A stretch of 5,085 nt of DNA from Oscillospiraceae bacterium. Its GTDB lineage: Bacteria > Bacillota > Clostridia > Oscillospirales > Acutalibacteraceae. The notes below the pieces were generated by a model. That model made no database searches, was not told where the DNA came from, and saw only the letters and a program-made list of their open reading frames with translations. Every line of letters begins with the position of its first letter. Position 1 is the stretch's first letter. The stretch is from the NCBI GenBank assembly GCA_029013165.1, contig JAQXMV010000053.1:1-5085 (forward strand). The letters are read 5' to 3'. The translations under genes and the position numbers were made by a program. Shown here piece after piece: positions 1 to 4,629 of the stretch.

Positions 1-5
1 AGTTA

Positions 6-36
6 TCCGTTACGGTGGCGCTGCGTAGACAGCGCC
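6..36 (+). repeat. 31-bp terminator-like repeat, copy 1
   Basis: This is the inverted partner of 2036-2066 (28/31). Together the two copies bracket the GH30 gene with their U-runs pointing inward. Confidence 0.75.
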
Positions 37-43
37 CTTTTTT
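17..43 (+). terminator. Intrinsic terminator, plus strand, for a gene left of the window
   Basis: The stem GGCGCTG (17-23) / CAGCGCC (30-36) with loop CGTAGA is followed by C and six T residues (38-43). It most simply ends a plus-strand transcript entering from the left, which would be convergent with the GH30 gene. Confidence 0.65.
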
Positions 44-146
44 GTGTGCTTTTCCGGTGGTAGGACGGTGGTGTTTTTGTCGAAAACATAAACTATGGGT
101 GAGGTTACTGCACAGGTGAATCATTATTAGTGAGGTTGCCGCAGGC

Positions 147-166
147 GGACACGGTAAGCCGTGTCC
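147..166. repeat. Perfect 8-bp hairpin, GGACACGG/CCGTGTCC
   Basis: GGACACGG (147-154), loop TAAG, CCGTGTCC (159-166), followed by CTACAAGGGCG. It has no U-run on either side, so it is not an intrinsic terminator. Hairpins of this sequence type look familiar from intergenic repeats of gut Clostridia, but this could not be searched. Confidence 0.55.
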
Positions 167-224
167 CTACAAGGGCGTAAACAGTCGCTCTGTCAGCTTT
201 GCCGACAGTCGGGTGGTTTTTGTG

Positions 225-250
225 GGTGCCTTTTTGGCACCTTTGTTTTT
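225..250 (+). terminator. Plus-strand terminator-like hairpin
   Basis: GGTGCC (225-230), loop TTTTT, GGCACC (236-241), then TTTGTTTTT on the plus strand. It points against the GH30 gene and has no gene of its own in the window; it could be a second terminator for a plus-strand transcript arriving from the left. Confidence 0.45.
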
Positions 251-254
251 CGGG

Positions 255-287
255 GACGAGGGGGCCCGCTGTTTCGCACCCCTCGTC
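255..287. repeat. 9-bp hairpin GACGAGGGG/CCCCTCGTC
   Basis: Nine perfect pairs (255-263 with 279-287) enclose a 15-nt loop. On the plus strand T-rich sequence ending in TTTTT (298-302) follows, 10 nt from the stem, too far for a standard intrinsic terminator. Confidence 0.5.
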
Positions 288-446
288 TTGTTGGCTCTTT
301 TTGGGAGGTGGGAGTGGAGAGATAGACTGTCAGTCACAATGCCGTTACTTTGCGTGACAAGGCGAAATTTTGTGGGAATTCAGGCTCTGTTATATTTCGC
401 TCTCGCTGAATATTCGATTCGGCAGAATCTCCCTGTCACGCCCGTT

Positions 447-1874
447 CTATTCCACCTGATAGGCCACCTCAAAACTGCTAATGCTGTTGGGCGCCAGGGT
501 AACTGTGAATCCCTTTTTATCACAGGCCACCGGCGGCAGCTCACGCCAGTGATCACCGTCGGCCAGCGTGCCGCAGGTGTGGCTGCCTGTGACGGGACTT
601 TGGGGGATACTATCGCTGAAAGTAAAACGGCGTTCTTGTTTCTGCGCTTTCGTGTTCAGAGCCACGATCACCAGATGCTTGTTTTGCCTGTCGACGGCGG
701 CGATGCTGTGACTGTCAAGGGGGATCAGCCGCATGCCGGGTCGGATATACCGGGTGAACTGACCGAAAGCATAGTATTTCTGGGTGAGGATGATTTCTTC
801 GTTGTCAATATCGCCGAAAGCCGTGCCCCAGTAGCCGCCTTTCAGATCCGGTATGGCTTCGGGGTCACGCCGCCCCTTGTGTTCGCGGCGGCTGATGTAG
901 CCGGCCATGACCTGCCAGATGACCCAGGCACAAGGGGAGAGAACTGTCAGATCCTCGATGATCTTTTCGCCCAGCCAAAGTCCCGCGCCCATTTCGCCGG
1001 AATCTTCTCCGCTTATGTTTGACCAGTCGGTTTCGGTCATCCAGAGCCGCAGTCCCATACGGTCTGTGTAGGGTCGGAGCTTCGGCGTTGCTTTTTCATA
1101 GGTGTGGGTGCTCACTCTGCTGATGACAGCCTTAGCTTCTGGGCTCAGCCGCCGGAGTGCAATCAGCTGAAGCCGAGAATTGGTTTCATCGGTGGCGGTG
1201 ATCTCGATATCGTCAAGTCCTTTGTTTTTCATGGCTGCTGCTGTTTCACACAGCAGCAGGCTTTGCATTTTACCCGGCGAAACATGACAGCCCTCCTGCT
1301 TTTCGGAGTAGGCATGCCAATAGGGTGTGAAAGGCTCGTTCATACAGGCGAGACTTTTGACGGGTATCTCCATTTTTTCTCGGAGATATTCCACAACATC
1401 GGCAAGATACCGCGCAAAATCGGCAGCGCAGCTTTTTTTGATATTGGTGACCCGGGGATTTTTGTGACCGCTGGAGCAGCCGCTGACGGTCATGAAATAG
1501 GGCGGCGAATTGGAAAAGGCCTCCACATAGGCGTCGCTGCCGGCGGCCTTGCAGGCGGCATCCAGTACACGAAGTTGATTTTTGTCCGCTTCGGGATCCA
1601 ACGCTCTCTTGCCAGTTGTCGGATTCCAAGTCAGCCAACCGGGCATATCGGAATCGGTGCGGGTGATGTGCCGGTGGCTCGGGTCGTCGCCGCCGCCGAT
1701 ATTATAGCGCATGATGTTCAGTCCGAGTCCGTCGGACGAAAAGAAAAGCGCGGCGCTTCTTTCGGTCAGCTTTTCGGAAAAGCCGACACGGTTGGCCCAC
1801 CAGCAAAGGCTCGTGCCCCAGCCCTCAAAGTCACGGTCTGCCATCTTGCTCAGAGAAATCACAGTTTCTTTCAT
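447..1874 (-). CDS. GH30-family glycoside hydrolase, beta-1,6-galactanase-like
   Basis: The 475-aa product resembles clan GH-A family 30 retaining glycosidases. The N-terminal GWGTSLCWWAN (residues 18-28) and RYNIGGGD (56-63) are typical of the endo-beta-1,6-galactanase branch. Likely catalytic residues are acid/base E180 in CMNEP and nucleophile E281 in WMTETDW; H257 in STHTY sits near the usual active-site histidine. Roughly residues 15-380 form the barrel, and the rest (SIAAVDRQNKHLVIVALN onward) the beta-sandwich seen in GH30. There is no signal peptide, so it probably acts in the cytoplasm on imported oligosaccharides; that is an inference, as is the galactan substrate (glucosylceramidase- or xylanase-type activity is the alternative). 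An in-frame ATG at 1943 lies upstream of the promoter -10, so ATG 1874 was chosen, although its ribosome site (AAAAGAG, 1883-1889) is weak. The gene is monocistronic in this window; the stop is TAG. Confidence 0.88.
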   Translation of the reverse strand: MKETVISLSKMADRDFEGWGTSLCWWANRVGFSEKLTERSAALFFSSDGLGLNIMRYNIGGGDDPSHRHITRTDSDMPGWLTWNPTTGKRALDPEADKNQLRVLDAACKAAGSDAYVEAFSNSPPYFMTVSGCSSGHKNPRVTNIKKSCAADFARYLADVVEYLREKMEIPVKSLACMNEPFTPYWHAYSEKQEGCHVSPGKMQSLLLCETAAAMKNKGLDDIEITATDETNSRLQLIALRRLSPEAKAVISRVSTHTYEKATPKLRPYTDRMGLRLWMTETDWSNISGEDSGEMGAGLWLGEKIIEDLTVLSPCAWVIWQVMAGYISRREHKGRRDPEAIPDLKGGYWGTAFGDIDNEEIILTQKYYAFGQFTRYIRPGMRLIPLDSHSIAAVDRQNKHLVIVALNTKAQKQERRFTFSDSIPQSPVTGSHTCGTLADGDHWRELPPVACDKKGFTVTLAPNSISSFEVAYQVE

Positions 1875-1907
1875 ATTTTCAGCTCTTTTCTTAGGATTTT
1901 CGTGGAA

Positions 1908-1936
1908 ATTATAGCAGTTATATTGGGAAACATCAA
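1908..1936 (-). promoter_or_regulatory. Sigma-A-type extended -10 promoter of the GH30 gene
   Basis: On the minus strand, TTGATG (1931-1936) is followed after exactly 17 nt by a perfect TATAAT (1908-1913), preceded by TGC, which makes an extended -10. Transcription would start near 1901, leaving a leader of about 25-30 nt before ATG 1874. This site decides the start codon, because the longer reading frame would begin upstream of the promoter. A short dyad TCAG-CA-CTGA (about 1954-1963) lies just upstream of the -35 and could be an activator site, but this is weak. Confidence 0.75.
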
Positions 1937-2028
1937 GGTGCAAGGAGATATTTTCAGCACTGATGAATATTTTTTATCAATTTACTTTTTAATAGAATAG
2001 CAACACCCCGGCCACCGACAACGCGCGT

Positions 2029-2055
2029 AAAAAAAGGCGCTGTCTGCGCAGCGCC
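2029..2055 (-). terminator. Intrinsic terminator, minus strand, upstream of the GH30 gene
   Basis: On the minus strand the 7-bp GC stem (2049-2055 with 2036-2042, loop CGCAGA) runs directly into seven T residues (2029-2035). It would stop read-through from the phosphoesterase side before the GH30 promoter, insulating the two transcription units. Confidence 0.7.
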
Positions 2056-2066
2056 GCCGTGACGGA
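2036..2066 (-). repeat. 31-bp terminator-like repeat, copy 2
   Basis: Read on the minus strand, this matches plus-strand positions 6-36 at 28 of 31 bases; all three differences are C here and T there. Its core GGCGCTG-n6-CAGCGCC forms a 7-bp stem. A plus-strand hairpin GACGGA/TCCGTC (2061-2066/2071-2076) overlaps its outer end. Confidence 0.75.
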
Positions 2067-2080
2067 CAAGTCCGTCTTTT
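2061..2080 (+). terminator. Possible weak plus-strand hairpin terminator
   Basis: GACGGA/TCCGTC with a CAAG loop is followed by TTTTATAT on the plus strand. The U-run is only four long and no plus-strand gene ends here, so it may simply be part of the repeat. Confidence 0.3.
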
Positions 2081-2204
2081 ATATAAAAATAACTGCCCTT
2101 TTCATCGGGACCCCTCCGGAGAGGATTCCGCCCTTCCTGCACTTGATGGAGTATATTTTTTCTACTGTCAGCGCAGTTTTATTATTTTATGTTAAGGGCA
2201 TTTC

Positions 2205-2280
2205 GCGCTTTGCAAAGCGCAACAAGGGCTCTGCCCCTTGACCCCGCAAGCCTTTAAAAAGGCTTGATCGAAACTTCGAT
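2205..2280. repeat. Train of four consecutive hairpins
   Basis: Four dyads follow each other with almost no spacing. They are a perfect 16-bp palindrome GCGCTTTGCAAAGCGC (2205-2220); CAAGGG/CCCTTG (2223-2228/2235-2240); AAGCCTTT/AAAGGCTT (2248-2255/2258-2265); and ATCGAA/TTCGAT (2267-2272/2275-2280). The phosphoesterase terminator is the fifth. The style (GGGGTCAAGGGGC… then GC-rich hairpin) resembles intergenic repeats I have the impression are common in Oscillospirales; that is recollection, not a search. No coding sequence of substance is present. Confidence 0.6.
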
Positions 2281-2294
2281 TGATTTTATTTCTT

Positions 2295-2331
2295 AAAAAA
2301 TATCGCCGCACTTTTGTGCGGCGTATTTTTT
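2295..2331. terminator. Bidirectional intrinsic terminator after the metallophosphoesterase
   Basis: The stem CGCCGCAC (2304-2311) / GTGCGGCG (2316-2323) has a TTTT loop and is flanked by AAAAAATA on the left and TATTTTTT on the right. Transcripts from either strand therefore get a GC-rich hairpin followed by a U-run. It begins 21 nt past the phosphoesterase stop on the minus strand and is the obvious end of that transcript. There is no plus-strand gene beside it, so use in that direction is unproven. Confidence 0.85.
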
Positions 2332-2344
2332 GATACCTTATCGG

Positions 2345-3553
2345 TTACCACTGCATGGTAACTTCTTCTTTTTCATACTTGCTGGGATATTTATCCTGAT
2401 AGTAGTTTTCAAGGCTGATCTCCAGCTCGTCACCGTCAATCGAGATAACGGTGCAGCCGCGCTGTGCACCCTTCTTGGCAAGATCGGTATAAGCAAGATA
2501 GTCGATGCTCATGCCGTAAACCAAGTTGATGCCCTTGTATTCAAGAACAGCGTTGTTGACATGATCGTGTCCGCAGAAAACACCCTTGGTTGAACCCAGC
2601 TCAAGCATGGTCTCAAAGAGGTTTTCGGGATAAATGCCGTGATAGGACTTCTCATCGCCCTCGTGGAACCAGCCGCCTTTATACTTGACATTTTCGGTGT
2701 CCTGATAGCCGTTGGCCTTGAACTCTTCCCAAGCCATGGAGTATTCCTCAAGAGGAATGTGGAAGAAAGCAAGAGAGGAGAACATGGGATAATCGGGATC
2801 GATGGCCTTATTGGCCGCGTCGATAGCAAGGACATTATCCTTATACCACTGGATCTGATTCTCATGAATGTTGTCGTATTTCCACTGGATACCGAGGATA
2901 TCACCGTCGGTATAATCGTGGGAATCGAACATGAAGAAGGCTTCCTTGACGATGCCGTCGGAATTTTTTACCTTGATGACATGGTTGCCGTAGCCGTCAA
3001 CATCTGCCGGACCCTCCTGATAGAGGGAATACTTCAGGTTGTCTGCACCCCAGAGATCGGAGACCTGCTGTCTGGTGTGGGTGCCGTAGAACTCAGAGTC
3101 ATGGTTGCCGAAGCAGACGGTGTAATAAACGCCGAGCTTCTCCATGAGAGTGATGAGCAGGCGAGTGGAAATCTCGTTGTTGAAAGTGCCGGCCTGGAAC
3201 GGTACGGGATAGACCATATCACCGGTGAGCACCACAAGGTCAGGCTTTTCAGCTGTGAGCATGGCGGCCACTGCGTTGAGGGCCTTGGCGTCTTTGCCGG
3301 TGGAAAGGAAGCCGCCGCCGATGTGGATATCGGTGAGCTGAACAACCTTGAACTCTCTGTCCGTTGTGAAGGTCCAGTAGCCGTCCTCGTCAAGCTCGGG
3401 AACGAGCTGATCCTCATAGACGACCTGATCAAAAGACTCGGCTTTTTTGAAGTTTCCCTGAGCAATGAGCTCTGTGCCCGGTGCAAAAGCCATGGCAACA
3501 GAAGTGATCACACTCATGATGGCGCTCAGGATTTTGAGAAGAAATGCTGGCAT
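2345..3553 (-). CDS. Exported calcineurin-like metallophosphoesterase
   Basis: The 402-aa product has every metal-binding motif of the calcineurin-like phosphoesterase fold in order: D75-I-H77 (QLTDIHIGG), G111-D112 (LTGDMVYP), G149-N-H-D152, H265 (FFHIP) and G328-H-D-H331. It should hydrolyse phosphomonoesters or diesters with a two-metal centre; the physiological substrate cannot be read from sequence. The N-terminus (residues 1-24) is a hydrophobic export segment. A24 is followed by proline, which signal peptidase disfavours, so cleavage would be after A20 (SVA) or the segment stays as a membrane anchor. A linker (25-60) precedes the catalytic domain. ATG 3553 is supported by AAAGGAG 9 nt upstream and a good promoter. 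It is a single-gene unit with its own terminator. The closest relatives I recognise are generic metallophosphoesterases of Clostridia. Confidence 0.93.
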   Translation of the reverse strand: MPAFLLKILSAIMSVITSVAMAFAPGTELIAQGNFKKAESFDQVVYEDQLVPELDEDGYWTFTTDREFKVVQLTDIHIGGGFLSTGKDAKALNAVAAMLTAEKPDLVVLTGDMVYPVPFQAGTFNNEISTRLLITLMEKLGVYYTVCFGNHDSEFYGTHTRQQVSDLWGADNLKYSLYQEGPADVDGYGNHVIKVKNSDGIVKEAFFMFDSHDYTDGDILGIQWKYDNIHENQIQWYKDNVLAIDAANKAIDPDYPMFSSLAFFHIPLEEYSMAWEEFKANGYQDTENVKYKGGWFHEGDEKSYHGIYPENLFETMLELGSTKGVFCGHDHVNNAVLEYKGINLVYGMSIDYLAYTDLAKKGAQRGCTVISIDGDELEISLENYYQDKYPSKYEKEEVTMQW

Positions 3554-3562
3554 GATATTTTA

Positions 3563-3569
3563 CTCCTTT
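3563..3569 (-). promoter_or_regulatory. Ribosome binding site of the metallophosphoesterase
   Basis: AAAGGAG on the minus strand lies 9 nt before ATG 3553 and fixes that start. Confidence 0.85.
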
Positions 3570-3590
3570 TCTATAGATTAGGTAAGACTA

Positions 3591-3619
3591 ATTATACACA
3601 ATTTTTGTGTCAAATTCAA
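3591..3619 (-). promoter_or_regulatory. Sigma-A-type promoter of the metallophosphoesterase
   Basis: On the minus strand, TTGAAT (3614-3619) and a perfect TATAAT (3591-3596) are separated by 17 nt. The start of transcription would be near 3584, giving a leader of about 30 nt that carries the ribosome site. A perfect TTGACA at 3608-3613 is also present but is only 11 nt from the -10, so it is probably not the -35. The promoter lies about 80 bp from the structured element at 3702-3977 and is separate from it. Confidence 0.75.
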
Positions 3620-3732
3620 GTGAATTGTTAAAAATTGCCATGAAAAAGTGGAGACTGCCGAGAAATGATGGCCGATGCCGTTTTCTTCGAGCGATAGGTG
3701 TTAGGGTGACACATACAAATCCTCAACCGCCC

Positions 3733-3833
3733 GAAAGAGTGACTTTTCGTGTCTTTTCGGCGCTTCGGACTGGAAAGACACGCGTCTGTCGGCGTCCTCA
3801 GCATCCAAAAATACACCGAAAAGTCACTCTTTC
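3733..3833. repeat. Inner hairpin A of the element, with phased 11-mers
   Basis: A perfect 17-bp inverted repeat (3733-3749 / 3817-3833) encloses a competing 9-bp one, CGTGTCTTT (3748-3756) / AAAGACACG (3774-3782). The 11-mer GTGACTTTTCG at 3739-3749 is repeated as GTGTCTTTTCG at 3749-3759, a period of 10 bp or one helical turn, and again inverted at 3817-3827. Confidence 0.75.
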
Positions 3834-3843
3834 AGGTCAAAGA

Positions 3844-3949
3844 TTTTTTATCGGCGTATTTTTGTTCAGTCAAGGCAAAAGCGCAGTAAATCCTTTTGGA
3901 TTTACGAGCATTTTAACGCAGAATGGGCGGAAATACGCCGAATAAAAAA
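3844..3949. repeat. Inner hairpin B of the element
   Basis: Arms 3844-3861 and 3931-3949 pair along their length apart from one extra T/A, with CGGCGTATTT/AAATACGCCG as the perfect core. The tip carries the perfect hairpin GTAAATCC-TTTT-GGATTTAC (3886-3905). Its AAATCC/GGATTT motif also occurs in the terminal repeats. Confidence 0.75.
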
Positions 3950-4005
3950 CGGATTAGGATTTATATGTGTCACCCTATGGTACTCCAAGCGAGAAAAAAC
4001 GGCAA

Positions 4006-4105
4006 GCATAGTGATTTTCATCTCCGTGGTTTGATACCATGGAGATGAAAGAATAATCAAAGCAGAACCATTTTAAACCTGATTTTTTGTCATATATCAC
4101 TATGC
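4006..4105. repeat. 100-bp dyad enclosing a 14-bp hairpin
   Basis: GCATAGTGAT (4006-4015) and ATCACTATGC (4096-4105) are perfect inverted repeats. Directly inside the left arm is a second stem, TTTCATCTCCGTGG (4016-4029) with CCATGGAGATGAAA (4037-4050), 14 pairs with one G-T. On the minus strand the outer stem is followed after 6 nt by TTTTTT (3994-3999), so it could end the AcnX transcript, although the gap is longer than usual. A small mobile element remnant is the alternative. Confidence 0.55.
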
Positions 4106-4127
4106 GCTCGGACGCATTTATCGACAG

Positions 4128-4168
4128 TCAGCCTGCGTGCCTCATGGCGCGCAGGCTGATACTTTTTT
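4128..4168 (+). terminator. Plus-strand terminator-like hairpin beside the AcnX operon
   Basis: TCAGCCTGCGTGC (4128-4140) pairs with GCGCGCAGGCTGA (4147-4159) through 13 pairs including one T-G, and TTTTTT follows at 4163-4168 on the plus strand. The orientation is opposite to the genes, and the minus strand has no U-run here. It may block antisense transcription into acnX or belong to a plus-strand RNA. A small GCCGC/GCGGC hairpin (4169-4182) abuts the AcnX stop codon. Confidence 0.5.
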
Positions 4169-4182
4169 GCCGCGCAGGCGGC

Positions 4183-4626
4183 TTATTTTACGGTAACGGT
4201 GCCGTCTTCCTTGATTTCCAGTTCCATGCCGTCCTTGACATAGTCGAGAAATTCCTCTCCTAAGTTGTCAACGGCGGTGATGGTGTCATCGGTCCAGACA
4301 TCGGCCAGAATGACGCCTGCCGCGGCCAGGGAGTCGATGGGCTCGGAGAAAAGCATGGCTCGGGGGTGTATGCCCAGGGCCGTGACGGTGTAAAGCACCA
4401 TGCCGCCCGTGGTGGAGCCTATGGTTTTCGGCAGGCACAGTCCCATGCCCGTCAGGTTTTTGCCGAAAATATCCGAGTTGTTCTGGTCGGAGCAGATGAC
4501 CTGTTTCTTTTTGGCCAGTGCACTTTTCTGGAAGGTAGCCAGCGTGTTGACGCCCTGATGTGAAACGACAGCCTTGACCGTACATTCGCCGGCGATGACC
4601 GGACGGCCCTTAAATTCTCTTGACAT
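4183..4626 (-). CDS. Aconitase X small subunit (swivel domain, DUF126 type)
   Basis: The 147-aa product matches the AcnX swivel domain over its full length. It opens EFKGRPVIAGE (4-14), then VSHQGVNTLATF (21-32), the GKNLTG turn (55-60), the substrate-loop PKTIGSTTGG (66-75), AMLFSEPID (90-98), AAAGVILAD (101-109) and a C-terminal strand DGTVTV (141-146). In this superfamily the small subunit closes over the Fe-S active site of the large subunit. Known bacterial AcnX enzymes dehydrate cis-3-hydroxy-L-proline; archaeal ones dehydrate phosphomevalonate. Which substrate is used here is not visible. It starts 3 nt after the large-subunit stop and is translated from AAGGGAGG (4637-4644), so the two are co-expressed. 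The length is normal for a separate, unfused subunit. Confidence 0.9.
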   Translation of the reverse strand: MSREFKGRPVIAGECTVKAVVSHQGVNTLATFQKSALAKKKQVICSDQNNSDIFGKNLTGMGLCLPKTIGSTTGGMVLYTVTALGIHPRAMLFSEPIDSLAAAGVILADVWTDDTITAVDNLGEEFLDYVKDGMELEIKEDGTVTVK

Positions 4627-4629
4627 GGC

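Larger units (their letters stand above)
44..446. other. Non-coding gap with several hairpins, downstream of the GH30 gene
   Basis: I see no credible gene here: a plus-strand frame open from 213 only continues as the antisense of the GH30 gene. Besides the hairpins listed separately there is an imperfect 14-bp direct repeat, GTGAGGTTACTGCA (99-112) and GTGAGGTTGCCGCA (130-143). No minus-strand U-run terminator for the GH30 transcript could be found between 300 and 446, so how that mRNA ends is open. Confidence 0.6.
3702..3977. mobile_element. MITE-like non-coding element with nested inverted repeats
   Basis: The 276-bp segment is bounded by 22-bp terminal inverted repeats, 3702-3723 and 3956-3977 (21/22 paired; outer part TAGGGTGACACATA). 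Both ends carry TA at the border, as would a TA target duplication of an IS630/Tc1-mariner-type transposase if the repeat proper starts at GGGTGACAC. Inside are two long hairpins: a perfect 17-bp stem GAAAGAGTGACTTTTCG (3733-3749) with 3817-3833, and a stem of about 18 bp, TTTTTTAT-CGGCGTATTT (3844-3861) with 3931-3949, with one bulged base. The second encloses GTAAATCC-TTTT-GGATTTAC (3886-3905). Nothing convincing is encoded. It sits between the AcnX operon and the phosphoesterase promoter. It could instead be a large structured RNA; strand is undetermined. Confidence 0.65.

Noticed and set aside
213..1022. 269-codon plus-strand open frame
   Set aside because: Mostly antisense to the GH30 gene, which has catalytic motifs, a promoter and full family length; the plus-strand protein shows no family signal and no ribosome site.
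1875..1943. N-terminal extension of the GH30 protein from ATG 1943
   Set aside because: The extension spans an extended -10 promoter with 17-nt spacing; the sequence is not family-like.
1104..2000. 298-codon plus-strand open frame
   Set aside because: Antisense shadow of the GH30 coding region and promoter; glycine/alanine-rich low-complexity translation.
1954..2142. Small minus-strand open frame of 62 codons
   Set aside because: It translates through the hairpin repeat and its U-run; it is most likely a spurious frame of the repeat.
3608..3613. Perfect TTGACA as the -35 of the phosphoesterase promoter
   Set aside because: It is only 11 nt from the TATAAT; TTGAAT at 3614-3619 has the proper 17-nt spacing.
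2639..3631. 330-codon plus-strand open frame
   Set aside because: Antisense of the metallophosphoesterase, whose motifs are complete on the minus strand.
3607..3945. 112-codon plus-strand frame through the structured element
   Set aside because: It lacks a ribosome site and runs across the inverted repeats; the DNA is better explained by palindromic structure than coding.
3702..3977. CRISPR array or known riboswitch
   Set aside because: No regularly spaced direct repeats with unique spacers, and no riboswitch consensus I recognise; the element is also too far from the phosphoesterase start and outside its predicted leader.
3702..3977. 8-9 bp target site duplication around the element
   Set aside because: Flanks GATAGGTGT and TGGTACTCC do not match; only a TA duplication is possible.
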